Made by a program: the position numbers and the translations under genes
Source: Streptomyces ficellus
GTDB lineage: Bacteria; Actinomycetota; Actinomycetes; Streptomycetales; Streptomycetaceae
Direction of reading: 5' to 3'
Assembly: GCF_030406405.1 (NCBI RefSeq)
Contig: NZ_JAUEPL010000020.1
Location: 1-64,000 of the forward strand
Length of the DNA: 64,000 nt
The notes under the pieces: generated by a model
Databases searched by the model: none
What the model was told of the DNA's origin: nothing
What the model saw: the letters and a program-made list of their open reading frames with translations, nothing else
Shown here: piece by piece, positions 48,447 to 57,523 of the stretch
Numbering within the stretch: the stretch's first letter is position 1
How the letters are laid out: each line of letters starts with the position of its first letter

Positions 48447-49676
48447 GTGACAACCAGTGCCATGGAGCCGGACGCCCTCGCGGAGGCGGAGACCAAGACG
48501 TTCCCCTACCGGCGGCAGTGCCCCTTCACGCCTCCGGCGGAATACGCCGGGATGGTGGAGAAGGACGTCTCGCAGGTCACCCTGGACGGCTCCGGCCTGC
48601 GCATCTGGACGGTCACCGGCTACCAGACCATACGGGAGCTGCTGACCGACCCGCGGGTCAGCGCCTCGCGCAAGCACGACAACTTCCCGTTCTACTTCGT
48701 CGCCCCGCCGGAGTACCGCACGGAGACGTCGTTCATCGGGTACGACGGCAAGGAGCACAGCGACACCCGGCGCAAGGCCGCCCTGACCTTCACCAACCGC
48801 CAGGTGCAGCGGCTGCGGCCGCGTATCGAGGAGATCGTCGACGACCACCTGGACAAGCTGCTGGCGATGGCCCCGCCGGTCGACTTCCACCGGGTCTTCT
48901 CGCTGGCCGTGCCGATGACGGTGATCTGTGAACTGCTGGGCATCCCGCAGGACCAGCACGACTTCTTCATCAAGCACGGTACGGCCCTGCTCGGCGGCCA
49001 CAGCTCCACCGAGGAGCGGCAGGCGGCGATCGTGGAGGTGAACGCGTACATCAGTGAGCTGATCCAGCAGAAGAAGGCCGAGCCCGGCGAGGATCTGCTC
49101 AGCCGTGCCATGGCCGACTACGAGGCGTCCGGCGAGGAGTACACCGACCGCGATCTGTTCAACATGGTGCGGCTGCTGATGAACGGCGGCCACGAGACGA
49201 CCGCCAGCCAGATCTCGCTGGGCACCGCCTGCCTGCTGGAGAACCCGGACCAGCTCGAACTGCTGCTCAACGACCCGTCGCTGGTACGGCCGGCCGTCGA
49301 GGAGCTGGTGCGGTTCGCCACCATCGGTGACACGGCGGTGCCGCGCGTGGCGCTGGAGGACATCGAGATCGGCGGTCAGGTCATCCGCAAGGGCGACGGC
49401 ATCCTGTGCCTGGGGCTGGCCGCCAACCGCGACCCGGAGGTCTTCCCGGAGCCGGAGAAGCTGGACATCACCCGCGGCAGCCGCAAGCACCTGGGGTTCG
49501 GGCACGGGGTGCACCACTGCATCGGCGCGGACCTGGCCCGGCTGGAGCTGGAGATCGTGTGGAGCCGGCTGTTCCAGCGCGTCCCGACGCTGCGGCTCGC
49601 GAAGCCGTTCCTGGACATCCCGCGCAAGGAAGGCGCTGTGATCTACGGACTGTGGGAGCTGCCGGTCGAGTGGTGA
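48447..49676 (+). CDS. Cytochrome P450 (2 of 3)
   Basis: A 409-residue P450 of the CYP105-like type. The I-helix is MNGGHETTASQI, the ExxR pair is in EELVRFAT, and the heme loop is FGHGVHHCIGADLARLELE. It starts at GTG 48447 with GGAAAGG upstream. It is more distant from the other two P450s, which resemble each other. It is the last gene before the palindromic terminator at 49691. A tailoring oxidation is expected; position and substrate are unknown. Confidence 0.93.
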   Translation: MTTSAMEPDALAEAETKTFPYRRQCPFTPPAEYAGMVEKDVSQVTLDGSGLRIWTVTGYQTIRELLTDPRVSASRKHDNFPFYFVAPPEYRTETSFIGYDGKEHSDTRRKAALTFTNRQVQRLRPRIEEIVDDHLDKLLAMAPPVDFHRVFSLAVPMTVICELLGIPQDQHDFFIKHGTALLGGHSSTEERQAAIVEVNAYISELIQQKKAEPGEDLLSRAMADYEASGEEYTDRDLFNMVRLLMNGGHETTASQISLGTACLLENPDQLELLLNDPSLVRPAVEELVRFATIGDTAVPRVALEDIEIGGQVIRKGDGILCLGLAANRDPEVFPEPEKLDITRGSRKHLGFGHGVHHCIGADLARLELEIVWSRLFQRVPTLRLAKPFLDIPRKEGAVIYGLWELPVEW

Positions 49677-49690
49677 CGCAACGGCGCGCG

Positions 49691-49726
49691 ACGAAGGCCC
49701 GGTACCGATCGGTACCGGGCCTTCGT
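49691..49726. terminator. 36-bp perfect palindrome, bidirectional terminator
   Basis: ACGAAGGCCCGGTACCGA is followed directly by its reverse complement, with no unpaired bases. It lies between the convergent P450 and alpha/beta hydrolase genes, so it should end both transcripts. Confidence 0.88.
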
Positions 49727-49743
49727 GGTGTCCCCGCGGTGGC

Positions 49744-51180
49744 TCAGGCGGCGTCGGCGGGAATGTGGGGGCGCGGGGTACGGCCCGGACAGGAGGCGCG
49801 GGAGGGCGGCAGGACGCCGTCCACCAGGTAGCGGTGTACGAGGGTGTCGACGTGCGGGTTGCCGCCGAGGACGTACACCTCGTGCTCGCCCGAGTCCTCG
49901 ACGGTGAGCAGGTGGTGGCCGAGCCGTTCCGCCATGGCCACGCCGCCCGCGTAGTGGTCCATCGGGTCGCCGTCGGCCTGGACGACGAGGCCGGCCGGGT
50001 AGCCGTCACGGGTGAGCACCGTCGGCGGCTCGGGGGCCTCGAAGGTGCGGAAGGCGCCCACCCACGGCTGGGCGCGCAGCACGCCGTAGCCGTACGGGAA
50101 CCGCTTGCGGAAGTCGCGCATGTCCTGGAAGTAGACCTCCAGGTCGGCGGGCCAGGCGTGTTCGAGGGTGATCGCCTCCAGTACGCCGCACCGCAGGTCG
50201 CCCTCGCTGTCGCTCGGCCGCCAGGTGCCCTGCTGCGCCAGCAGCCCGCGGCACGCGTCGCCCGCCCCGTCACCGCCGGCAGCGGCCGTCTCGTGCAGGC
50301 GGGCGACGAGGATGCCCAGGTCCGTCCACTGGCCGCGGTCGCCGGCGCGGTTGCCCACGGCGCCGTCGAACAGGGTGCGCAGCTGCACGCCGTGGGTCAG
50401 CCCTTCGAGCCGGGTGACGACCTCTTCCACGGTGGCCAGCACCTGGGCGGCGGAGGTGCCGAGCCCGAAGTGGCCGTGGCGTTCGGCCGTCCACGCCGCC
50501 CACTGGTCGACGTTGCGCTGGACCGCGTCTCCCTGCCACAGGAACTGTTCGCGCCAGGTCCAGTCGGGGCTGACGCAGGAGTCGAGGACCGTGCGGTCCA
50601 GGTGCTCGGGGAACATGCTGCCGTAGACGGCACCAACGTAGGCGCCGTACGCGTACCCCACGAAGGTGAGCTTCGGTTCGCCGAGGACGGCGCGGACGAC
50701 GTCCATGTCGCGGGCCGTGTTGCGGGTGCTGATGTGCGGTCGCAGGTCGCCGCCCGCTCGCGCGCAGGCCTCCTCGCGCAGCCGCATGTCCTCGGCGAGC
50801 GTCTCGAACGCCGAGTCGGGCGGGCGGGAGTCGAACGGCGCGCGCGGCACGGTCACTTCGGCGTGCAGCGGCGTGGACGCGCCCGTGCCGCGCGGGTCGA
50901 AGCCGATCAGGTCGTACACCTCGTGCGGGGGGGTGCCGGCGAACTTGTCGGGCAGCGCGCGACCCAGGCCCCAGTCACCGCCGGGGCCTCCGTTGACCCC
51001 CAGCAGGATGCCGCGCCGCCGCTGGGGGTCGGTGGCCCGGCGGCGGCTGAGGGCGAGGGAGATCCACTCTCCCCCGGGGTCGGTGTAGTCGCGGGGCACC
51101 TCGATCGTCGCGTACTCGAGCTGGTCGTCGTGCGGCGCGGGCGACCACTGCGGCCGCTGTGCGTAGAACTCGTTCACCAC
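49744..51180 (-). CDS. Alpha/beta hydrolase of the tripeptidyl aminopeptidase type, Ser lost
   Basis: 478 residues resembling SlpD/SlpE-type hydrolases: GVNGGPGGDWGLG oxyanion loop, DPRGTGAS segment, and a TAP-like C-terminal domain with GDPMDHYAGG (acid) and SGEHEVYVLGG (His). The nucleophile elbow, normally GxSxG, reads GYAYGAY, so Ala177 (GCG) stands where Ser is expected. No signal peptide is visible, unlike secreted relatives. The protein is probably not a peptidase. It may have become a binding or non-hydrolytic tailoring protein. It lies 18 bp after the MFS gene in the same operon. Confidence 0.82.
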   Translation of the reverse strand: MVNEFYAQRPQWSPAPHDDQLEYATIEVPRDYTDPGGEWISLALSRRRATDPQRRRGILLGVNGGPGGDWGLGRALPDKFAGTPPHEVYDLIGFDPRGTGASTPLHAEVTVPRAPFDSRPPDSAFETLAEDMRLREEACARAGGDLRPHISTRNTARDMDVVRAVLGEPKLTFVGYAYGAYVGAVYGSMFPEHLDRTVLDSCVSPDWTWREQFLWQGDAVQRNVDQWAAWTAERHGHFGLGTSAAQVLATVEEVVTRLEGLTHGVQLRTLFDGAVGNRAGDRGQWTDLGILVARLHETAAAGGDGAGDACRGLLAQQGTWRPSDSEGDLRCGVLEAITLEHAWPADLEVYFQDMRDFRKRFPYGYGVLRAQPWVGAFRTFEAPEPPTVLTRDGYPAGLVVQADGDPMDHYAGGVAMAERLGHHLLTVEDSGEHEVYVLGGNPHVDTLVHRYLVDGVLPPSRASCPGRTPRPHIPADAA

Positions 51181-51198
51181 CGCAAACCTCCGTTCTCG

Positions 51199-52671
51199 TC
51201 AGGTGGCCAGCCTCTCGGTATCGCCTTGAGCTGCCCTGGACCGCTCCCTGACCGGTACGGCCAGCGCGGCCAGTACGCCCGCGGCGGCGAAGAGCGCGGC
51301 GCCGGTCAGCGCAAGGCCGTACCCGGAGGCGAGGGCCTCGGGGGAGGCCGGGCCGCCCTCGGTGCGGCCGTCGACGCGCGCGGTGGACAGGGCGGCCAGG
51401 GACACCAGCCCCACGGCGCTGCCGAGCTGGCGCGTGGTGTTGAGCAGGCCCGACGCCAGCCCGGCCTGGTGGGCGCGGAGCCCGGCGGTGGCGGCGTTGG
51501 TCGTGGCGTTGAGGACGGCGCCCATGCCGAAGCCGAGGAGCAGGACGGGGCCGAGGACGTCGCCGGTGTAGGTGGCGGTCGGGTCCGTCCGGGCGAGCCA
51601 CAGCAGCCCCGCGCTGGACAGCGCCAGCCCGCCGATCAGTACGGGCCTGGGACCGGTGCGCGGCACCACCGAGGAGATGCCCCATCCGCCGAGCGCGATG
51701 CCCAGCGACAGCGGCAGATAGCCGAGGCCGGTCTCCAGCGGGCTGTAGCCGAGGACCTGTTGGAGCAGCAGGGTGAAGAAGTAGAAGGTGCTGAAGAGGG
51801 CGGCGATGCCGAAGAACGCGACAAGGTTGGCCGCCGCGACGGAGCGGTTGCGGAAGATGCCGAGCGGGACCAGCGGGTGCGGGGCGAACCTGGCTTGGAT
51901 CAGCACGAACGCGGCGAGCAGGGCCGCGCCGCCCAGCAGGGGCCCGAGGACGCGTACCGAGCCCCAGCCGTACACATGCGCCTCGGATACGCCGTGGACG
52001 GCGGCCATCAGACCGAGGGTCACCGTGACGGCGCCGGGGACGTCAAGCGCGCGCCGCGTCTGCCGTGCCGGGGACTCGGGGACGACCCAGCACACGGTGG
52101 CGAACAGCACGATGCCGATGGGCAGGTTGATCAGCAGGATCCACCGCCACGAGAAGAACTCGGTGATCACACCGCCGAGCAGCACGCCTATCGCGCCGGC
52201 GGCGCCCGACACCGCGCTCCACCAGCCGAACGCCTTGGCGCGCGCGGCCGGGTCGGTGAACGTCGTCCCGAGGACGGTCAGCGTGGCCGGTGCCATGACC
52301 GCGGCCCCCAGACCCTGGAAGGCGCGGGCCAGGACGAGGGTGGCGGGGTCGTCGGCCATGCCGCCGACGGTGCTGGCGAAGGTGAACAGCGCGACCCCGC
52401 ACAGGAAGATCCTGCGCTGCCCGAACAGGTCGGCGAGCCTGCCGCCGAGCAGGAGGAACCCGCAGACCACCACGGTGTAGGCGTTGTTGACCAGTTGCAG
52501 GTTGTGCCGGTCGAAGCGCAGCTCCTCGGCGATGACCGGCAGGGCCACGTTCACCACCGAGGCGTCCAGGACGTTCATGAACTGACCCAGGCAGCAGGCG
52601 AGAAGCACCAGTCGGAGCCGGTTGCCGGTCGTGGCGGGCGGGGCGGCGGTGTGCAGCGTCCGAGCAGTCAT
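51199..52671 (-). CDS. MFS drug exporter, DHA2 (14-TM) family, second copy
   Basis: 490 residues with about 14 membrane segments. The N-terminal ACCLGQFMNVLDASVVNVAL and the ARAFQGLGAAVMAPATL segment are typical of the EmrB/QacA group. The start at 52671 is chosen to begin just before the first helix; the long upstream frame runs antisense through the ferredoxin gene. It is translated toward the alpha/beta hydrolase and is divergent from the ferredoxin gene. It probably gives export or self-resistance alongside the pump at 39703. Confidence 0.9.
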   Translation of the reverse strand: MTARTLHTAAPPATTGNRLRLVLLACCLGQFMNVLDASVVNVALPVIAEELRFDRHNLQLVNNAYTVVVCGFLLLGGRLADLFGQRRIFLCGVALFTFASTVGGMADDPATLVLARAFQGLGAAVMAPATLTVLGTTFTDPAARAKAFGWWSAVSGAAGAIGVLLGGVITEFFSWRWILLINLPIGIVLFATVCWVVPESPARQTRRALDVPGAVTVTLGLMAAVHGVSEAHVYGWGSVRVLGPLLGGAALLAAFVLIQARFAPHPLVPLGIFRNRSVAAANLVAFFGIAALFSTFYFFTLLLQQVLGYSPLETGLGYLPLSLGIALGGWGISSVVPRTGPRPVLIGGLALSSAGLLWLARTDPTATYTGDVLGPVLLLGFGMGAVLNATTNAATAGLRAHQAGLASGLLNTTRQLGSAVGLVSLAALSTARVDGRTEGGPASPEALASGYGLALTGAALFAAAGVLAALAVPVRERSRAAQGDTERLAT

Positions 52672-52833
52672 GGCCGAACGCTGCGCGCGGCCGGTCGAAC
52701 GCCGATGGCGGCCGGGTGGCGGCCCGGTCGAGCCGTGCGCCGTCTCCAGGTCTCCTCCACCGCGCCCCCAGGGACGGTCGCCACAGTCCCTGCCGTATCT
52801 CCGCAAGCCGGTCGACACTCCAGAGGAGAGCGC

Positions 52834-53157
52834 ATGGCCAAGATCACCTACAAGCATCCGAGCGGCACCGTCACGATCGTCGACGTCGAGGCGCCGAACA
52901 CGGTCATGCGCGGTGCGAAGCTCAACAACATCGAGGGCATCGAGGCGCAGTGCGGCGGCTCCGCCCAGTGCGGCACCTGCCACGTCTACATCGACGAGGC
53001 CAATGAGCTGCCGCTGCCCGCCATGGACTCGGTCGAGGACGACGTGCTGTACGGGACGGCCTGCGACCGCACCGAGCGCAGCCGGCTCAGCTGCCAGCTG
53101 CCGGTGTCGGACGAGTTGGACGGGCTGGTCGTGCACCTGCCGGAGGCGCAGAGCTGA
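52834..53157 (+). CDS. [2Fe-2S] ferredoxin, adrenodoxin/putidaredoxin type
   Basis: 107 residues. The cluster Cys are C40, C46, C49 and C87 (IEAQCGGSAQCGTCHVYI, then RLSCQLP). This pattern serves class I P450s. Streptomyces P450s often use small 3Fe-4S ferredoxins instead, so this type is less usual. CAGAGGAGAG precedes the ATG. Its stop overlaps the reductase start by one base. It is the probable electron donor for the three P450s of this cluster. Confidence 0.94.
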   Translation: MAKITYKHPSGTVTIVDVEAPNTVMRGAKLNNIEGIEAQCGGSAQCGTCHVYIDEANELPLPAMDSVEDDVLYGTACDRTERSRLSCQLPVSDELDGLVVHLPEAQS

Positions 53158-54416
53158 TGGGCCCGCGAGGAGTCGTCGTCGTCGGCGCGGGCCAGGGCGG
53201 GCTCGACACCGCCGCCGCGCTGCGCGGCCGCGGGTACACCGGCCGGATCACCCTGGTCGGGGACGAGCCCGTGGTCCCGTACCAGCGTCCGCCCTTGTCC
53301 AAAGGCTTTCTGACGGGTGCCATGACGGCCGGGGAGCTGGAGCTGCGCCCGCGCTCCTTCTTCGCCGCCCATGACATCGAACTGGTGTCGGGGAACAGGG
53401 CCGCGAAGATCGACCGGGAGGGCCGGACCGTCCTGTTGGAGTCGGGGACGAGCCTCCCGTACGACAGGCTCGTCCTGGCCACGGGAGCGCGGCCCCGCAC
53501 GCTGCCGGTGCCCGGGGCGGCCGCGCTGTCCGGTGTGCTGACGCTGCGCGGCCTCGCCGACGCCGAGCGACTGCGGGAGCGGCTGACCGGCCCGCCGCGC
53601 CGCCTGGTGGTGGTCGGGGCCGGATTCATCGGGCTCGAACTGGCCGCCACCGCCCGGAAGCTGGGCCACGAGGTGACGGTGGTGGAGGCGCAGGCACGTG
53701 CCCTGGCCCGCGCGCTCACGCCCGTGATGTCGGCCCGGCTGGTCGCCGAGCACCTCGACGCGGGGGTCCGCGTGCTGCTGAGCCGCGAGGTGACCGCCCT
53801 GTGGGGGGACTCCTCGGGCCGGGTGGAGGTCGTGGAACTCGACGGCGGGGAGCGCGTCCCCGCGGACCTCGTCGTGGTCGGCGTCGGAGTGCTGCCGAAC
53901 ACCGAACTCGCGGCCGCCGCCGGCCTCCAGGTCGGCGACGGCGTCATCGTCGACGCCCACCTGCGTACGGACGACCCGGACATCCACGCGCTCGGCGACT
54001 GCGCCCGCTTCCCCAGTCCGCACGCGGGCCGGCACGTGCGTCTGGAGTCGGTGCAGAACGCCTCCGGCCAGGCCGCGTGCGTGGCCGCCGCGATCTGCGG
54101 CGAGCCCGTCGCGTACACGGCCGTGCCCTGGTTCTGGTCGGAGCAGTACGCGCTGCGGCTGCAGATCGCCGGGCTGACCGCGGGACACGACGAGACGGTG
54201 GTCGTGGGCGACCCGGACGGCGGCCGCTTCTCCGTCTTCTGCTTCCGCGAGGGCCGGCTGACCGGCGTGGAGTCGGTGAACCGCCCGGCCGACCACGGTA
54301 TCGCCCGGCGGCTGCTGGCCACCGGCTCGGACCTGGCGCCCGACGAGGTCCGGCGACCGGGGTTCGACCTGAAGACCCATGTCCACACACCTCGGGAAAG
54401 GCTCTCCCATGCGTAA
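53157..54416 (+). CDS. Ferredoxin reductase, putidaredoxin reductase type
   Basis: 419 residues. The FAD motif is VVVVGAGQGGLDTAAAL, the NAD motif is RLVVVGAGFIGLELAATA, and the second FAD segment is IHALGDCARFPS; the C-terminus has the reductase domain (PWFWSEQYALRLQIAG). It is translationally coupled to the ferredoxin. It transfers electrons from NAD(P)H to the ferredoxin for P450 reactions. It is separate from the reductase at 484, which belongs to the betaine island. Confidence 0.94.
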   Translation: MGPRGVVVVGAGQGGLDTAAALRGRGYTGRITLVGDEPVVPYQRPPLSKGFLTGAMTAGELELRPRSFFAAHDIELVSGNRAAKIDREGRTVLLESGTSLPYDRLVLATGARPRTLPVPGAAALSGVLTLRGLADAERLRERLTGPPRRLVVVGAGFIGLELAATARKLGHEVTVVEAQARALARALTPVMSARLVAEHLDAGVRVLLSREVTALWGDSSGRVEVVELDGGERVPADLVVVGVGVLPNTELAAAAGLQVGDGVIVDAHLRTDDPDIHALGDCARFPSPHAGRHVRLESVQNASGQAACVAAAICGEPVAYTAVPWFWSEQYALRLQIAGLTAGHDETVVVGDPDGGRFSVFCFREGRLTGVESVNRPADHGIARRLLATGSDLAPDEVRRPGFDLKTHVHTPRERLSHA

Positions 54417-54960
54417 GACGACCATCGCCGCGCCCATCCGTACCGGCCGGCACTCCCTGCGCTCGGTCGGTGTCTGGCTCGCCATGACCGTGGCCCTGGT
54501 CGGAGCGGGTACCGCCACGGCGACCGCCACGACCGAGGCCGCGCACCGGAAGCCCACCCTGGTGGGCACCTGGGAGACCGAAGTGACGATAGGCACCGGC
54601 TCGGGCGCGGCGAGAACCGTCTCGCGGTTCTCGTTCGCCGCCGACCACACCCTGACCACGGACGGCGCACCCGGCGAGAACGGCGATCCGGAGTACCCGG
54701 GCAGCGGTTACTGGACCGCCGGGCCGGACGGGTCGTTCTCGTTCTACATCACCCACGACGGTCCGGAGGAGCCCTCGGAGGGCGTCTACCCCGGCACCGT
54801 CCACGCCGTACACATGGGCCGCCTCAAGGGCGACAAGTTCATCACGACGGCCGTCGCCTTCACCAAGAACGAGAAGACCGGCGTCCAGCTGGGCCCCGTC
54901 ACGGTCAGCAGCTCCGCCACCCGGGTCGGCCCGCCCGGCGCGTCGCCGCAAGGCCGGTGA
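54409..54960 (+). CDS. Small secreted protein of unknown function
   Basis: 183 residues from the ATG at 54409, which overlaps the reductase stop by 8 bp and has GGGAAAGG upstream. Residues 1-45 form a signal peptide with a twin-Arg-free basic start and a hydrophobic core (SVGVWLAMTVALVGAG). The mature part begins near KPTLVGTWETEVTIG and shows alternating beta-strand-like patterns (RFSFAADHTLTTDG, GSGYWTAGPDGSFSFYI), as in lipocalin-like or DUF-type beta barrels. No family is firmly recognised. Coupling to the redox genes suggests a role in the pathway or in export; this is inference. Confidence 0.75.
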   Translation: MRKTTIAAPIRTGRHSLRSVGVWLAMTVALVGAGTATATATTEAAHRKPTLVGTWETEVTIGTGSGAARTVSRFSFAADHTLTTDGAPGENGDPEYPGSGYWTAGPDGSFSFYITHDGPEEPSEGVYPGTVHAVHMGRLKGDKFITTAVAFTKNEKTGVQLGPVTVSSSATRVGPPGASPQGR

Positions 54961-54982
54961 CCGGTCGGTGCCCCCTCGGCAG

Positions 54983-55019
54983 CGCCCGCGTCCCGCTCCT
55001 CACGAGCGGGACGCGGGCG
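54983..55019 (+). terminator. 16-bp hairpin after the secreted protein gene
   Basis: A perfect stem, CGCCCGCGTCCCGCTC paired with GAGCGGGACGCGGGCG, with a 5-nt loop. It ends the ferredoxin-reductase-secreted protein transcript. Confidence 0.85.
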
Positions 55020-55106
55020 TCGCTCGTGCCGGGCTCAAGACGCCACGGATAGCGTCCAGTCGACCGTGATGACGTGTACACCGTATGCGACCGAGAGAGG
55101 CAGGAC

Positions 55107-55880
55107 ATGACCTCGTTCGATGCTGGAACCCCTTGCTGGGTGGACCTGACCGTGGCCGACCTGGAGGCCGGCAAGCGCTTCTACGGCGAGCTGTTCGGCT
55201 GGACGTTCGAGGCCGGTGCCCGGGAGTTCGGCAACTACACGCCGGCGCTGAAGGACGGCAAGAACGTGGCGGCGCTCGCTCCCGCGCAGGGCGGCGCCCC
55301 CACCGCCTGGAACCTGTACTTCTCCACTCCGGACGTGGCGGACCTGGCCCGCCGCATCACCGAGGCCGGCGGCAAGGTCACCGGCGGGCCGTTCGCGATC
55401 GCCGACGCGGGCAGCGTGCTGCTGGCCGTGGACCCCGGCGGCACGGCCTTCGGCGCCTGGCAGCCCGGCACGCGCGCCGGCTTCGAGCTCCAGGGCGCCC
55501 CGGGCTCCTTCTTCTGGCCGGAGATCTACACCCGCGCCAAGGCCGACGTCGACCCCTTCTACGAGACGGTGTTCGGCTTCAACGGCCAGCAGATCTCGGA
55601 GGGTACGGAGTTCGACTTCAAGCTGTGGTTCGCCCCCGGGGCGCAGGCGCCGACCGCGGGCCGCCTCCAGATGGGCGCGTTCATCCCGGAGGAGGTCCCG
55701 GCGCACGCGCTCGTCTACTTCTCCGTCGAGGACACCGACGCCACCGTGGCCAACGTCCGCGAGCTGGGCGGCAGTGTGAGCCGTGAGCCGTCGGACAGCC
55801 CCTTCGGGCGCTCCGCGCTGGTCTGCGACGACCAGGGCGCCCGCTTCGCGGTCATGGGCCCGGTCAAGGACGCGGGCTGA
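55107..55880 (+). CDS. VOC-family protein with two glyoxalase-like domains
   Basis: 257 residues made of two vicinal oxygen chelate domains (about 8-120 and 135-255). The first carries PCWVDLTVADLEAGKRFYGE and LFGWTFEAG, the second FFWPEIYTRAKADVDPFYET and VFGFNG. Proteins of this shape act as hydroxylases, dioxygenases, isomerases or drug-binding resistance proteins. In type II PKS clusters related proteins are often annotated as hydroxylases or glyoxalase/bleomycin resistance proteins. GAGAGAGG precedes the ATG. Metal ligands cannot be assigned with confidence. Confidence 0.88.
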   Translation: MTSFDAGTPCWVDLTVADLEAGKRFYGELFGWTFEAGAREFGNYTPALKDGKNVAALAPAQGGAPTAWNLYFSTPDVADLARRITEAGGKVTGGPFAIADAGSVLLAVDPGGTAFGAWQPGTRAGFELQGAPGSFFWPEIYTRAKADVDPFYETVFGFNGQQISEGTEFDFKLWFAPGAQAPTAGRLQMGAFIPEEVPAHALVYFSVEDTDATVANVRELGGSVSREPSDSPFGRSALVCDDQGARFAVMGPVKDAG

Positions 55881-55904
55881 CCCCCGCGCCCGGCGGGAAA
55901 GCGG

Positions 55905-55945
55905 AGCCGGTCCCGGCCACCGAGGAGTGGCCGGGACCGGCTTTT
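55905..55945 (+). terminator. 16-bp intrinsic terminator after the VOC gene
   Basis: Stem AGCCGGTCCCGGCCAC (55905-55920) pairs perfectly with 55927-55942 around a CGAGGA loop and runs into a TTTT tract, one of the most canonical terminators in the window. Confidence 0.92.
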
Positions 55946-56040
55946 CCGTACACCGCACCCATTCGAAGGCCGGGCTTCCGTACACCGGGCCCATCCGTAC
56001 ACCGGACCCATCCGTACACCGGACCCATCCGTACGCCGGA
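55946..56040. repeat. 17-bp direct repeats after the VOC gene
   Basis: The unit CCGTACACCGGACCCAT occurs at 55946 (one change), 55978, 55995 and 56012, with a partial copy at 56029-56040; the last three full copies are head to tail. The gene-free region 55881-56178 otherwise holds only hairpins. Confidence 0.88.
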
Positions 56041-56106
56041 GCGTCCCCATACGCGGGACCCGTCGTACGGTGTTCCGGGCGGAAGCCGCCGGGGGCGGCC
56101 CCACGG

Positions 56107-56149
56107 CACCCGGGGGCGCCGCGATGTCCTCGCGGCGCCCCCGGGGGTG
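56107..56149 (-). terminator. Hairpin after P450 (3 of 3)
   Basis: An imperfect stem of about 18 bp with a two-G bulge: CACCCGGGGGCGCCGCGA pairs with 56130-56149. It lies just past the P450 stop on the minus strand. Confidence 0.75.
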
Positions 56150-56178
56150 ACCGGGCGGGTGTGCCCGGCCGGCACGGG

Positions 56179-57399
56179 TCACGGGCCCCAGGTGACCGGC
56201 AGGCTGGTGAGCGTGTGGTTGATCTCGCCGTTGTGCCAGGGCAGTTCGCTCTCCGGCACCGCGAGCCGCAGGTCGGGGAAGCGCCGTACCAGGCCGTCGA
56301 GCGCGATCTCCATCTCCATCCGCCCCAGGTGTTTGCCCAGGCAGTAGTGCACGCCGTGGCCGAAGGAGATGTGCGGGTTGTTTTCGCGGGACAGGTCGAG
56401 CCGGTCGGGGTCCGCGAAGACGGTCTCGTCGCGGTTGGCGGAGGCGAGGGCGAGCAGGACGGCGTCGCCCTTCTCTATGGTGACCCCGCCGACCTCGATG
56501 TCCTCCGCCGCGATCCGCGGGAAGCCGGAGGTGTCGGTGGCGAACAGGTTGACGTGCCGCAGGAGTTCCTCGACCGCGGTGGGGATGCGGCCACGGTCCT
56601 CGGCCAGCCACCGCCACTGGTCCCGGTCGTCCGCCAGCAGCGCCAGCACCGAGTTGGCGAGCTGGTTCGCCGTGGTGTCGAAACCGGCGCCGATGAGGGT
56701 GAAGCCGAACGTGACCAGTTCGGGCTCACTGAGCCGGTCGTCGTTGTCGCGGGCAGCGATCAGCTCGGACAGCATGTCGTCGGCCGGCGCGGCCCGCTTG
56801 TCGGCGATGAGCCCGACGATGTACTCGCTGAGCTTCGCCAGGCCGTTGAGGGACTCCTCACCGCCCGCCCGGTCGTCCACCGTGGCGAAGGCGCGCGCCC
56901 ACTTCTCGAACTTGCGCAGGTCCTCCGAGGGCACCCCGAGCAGTTCACCGATGACGGTCAGCGGCAGGGGCAGCGCGAGCTGCTGCACCAGGTCGACCGT
57001 GCCGCCCTTGGCCTGCATGTCGTCGAGCAGCTCGTCGGTGACCTTCTGCACGTTGGCCCGCATCCGTTCGACACGGCGCAGGGTGAACGCCCCGGCGACG
57101 AGTTTGCGCAGCCGGGAGTGCTCGGGCGAGTCCAGCGAAATGATCATTTCCGGCGTGGTGTGCATCGTCCCGCCGATCCTCGGCGCGCCGGGCCCACAGG
57201 CCAGGGCCCGGCTGAGCCGCGGGTCGGCGGACAGGCGGCGCACGTCCTCGTACCGCGTGACCAGCCAGGCGTCCACACCGCCCGCCGTCGGCACCTTCAC
57301 CACGGGCTGCTCGGCCCGCAGTGTGGCGTACCGCGGGGCGGGGCCACGATAGGTCGAACCGGTGAGGGGGAAGACGTCCGTCTCCTGAGGGGCAGTCAT
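56179..57399 (-). CDS. Cytochrome P450 (3 of 3)
   Basis: A 406-residue P450. The I-helix is GAGFDTTANQLA, the ExxR pair is in EELLRHVN, and the heme loop is FGHGVHYCLGKHLGRME. It shares the segments MIISLD, DTSG-PRIA-ED and the C-terminal L-W-NGEINH pattern with the P450 at 44029, which points to duplication inside the cluster. The ATG at 57399 is chosen because GGAGG lies 8 bp upstream; the longer frame adds an unrelated stretch. Tailoring oxidation is expected. Confidence 0.93.
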   Translation of the reverse strand: MTAPQETDVFPLTGSTYRGPAPRYATLRAEQPVVKVPTAGGVDAWLVTRYEDVRRLSADPRLSRALACGPGAPRIGGTMHTTPEMIISLDSPEHSRLRKLVAGAFTLRRVERMRANVQKVTDELLDDMQAKGGTVDLVQQLALPLPLTVIGELLGVPSEDLRKFEKWARAFATVDDRAGGEESLNGLAKLSEYIVGLIADKRAAPADDMLSELIAARDNDDRLSEPELVTFGFTLIGAGFDTTANQLANSVLALLADDRDQWRWLAEDRGRIPTAVEELLRHVNLFATDTSGFPRIAAEDIEVGGVTIEKGDAVLLALASANRDETVFADPDRLDLSRENNPHISFGHGVHYCLGKHLGRMEMEIALDGLVRRFPDLRLAVPESELPWHNGEINHTLTSLPVTWGP

Positions 57400-57523
57400 G
57401 GATGACACCTCCGCTTGGGCCGCTACAGTCACGCAGCACCCTAGGAACCTCCGATGGAGGCCAAGTCGCTCCTTCCTGGAGCCCCCGAGCCCCCCGGCGC
57501 GCCGGCGGGTGCGGACGCAGACG

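Noticed and set aside
46581..50273. 1230-residue open frame on the minus strand
   Set aside because: Runs antisense through the AlkZ-like, SDR and P450 genes and then through a shifted frame of the alpha/beta hydrolase. Not a fusion protein.
49765..53157. Long plus-strand frame ending with the ferredoxin
   Set aside because: Only the last 107 residues, from 52834, are real. The rest is antisense to the hydrolase and MFS genes.
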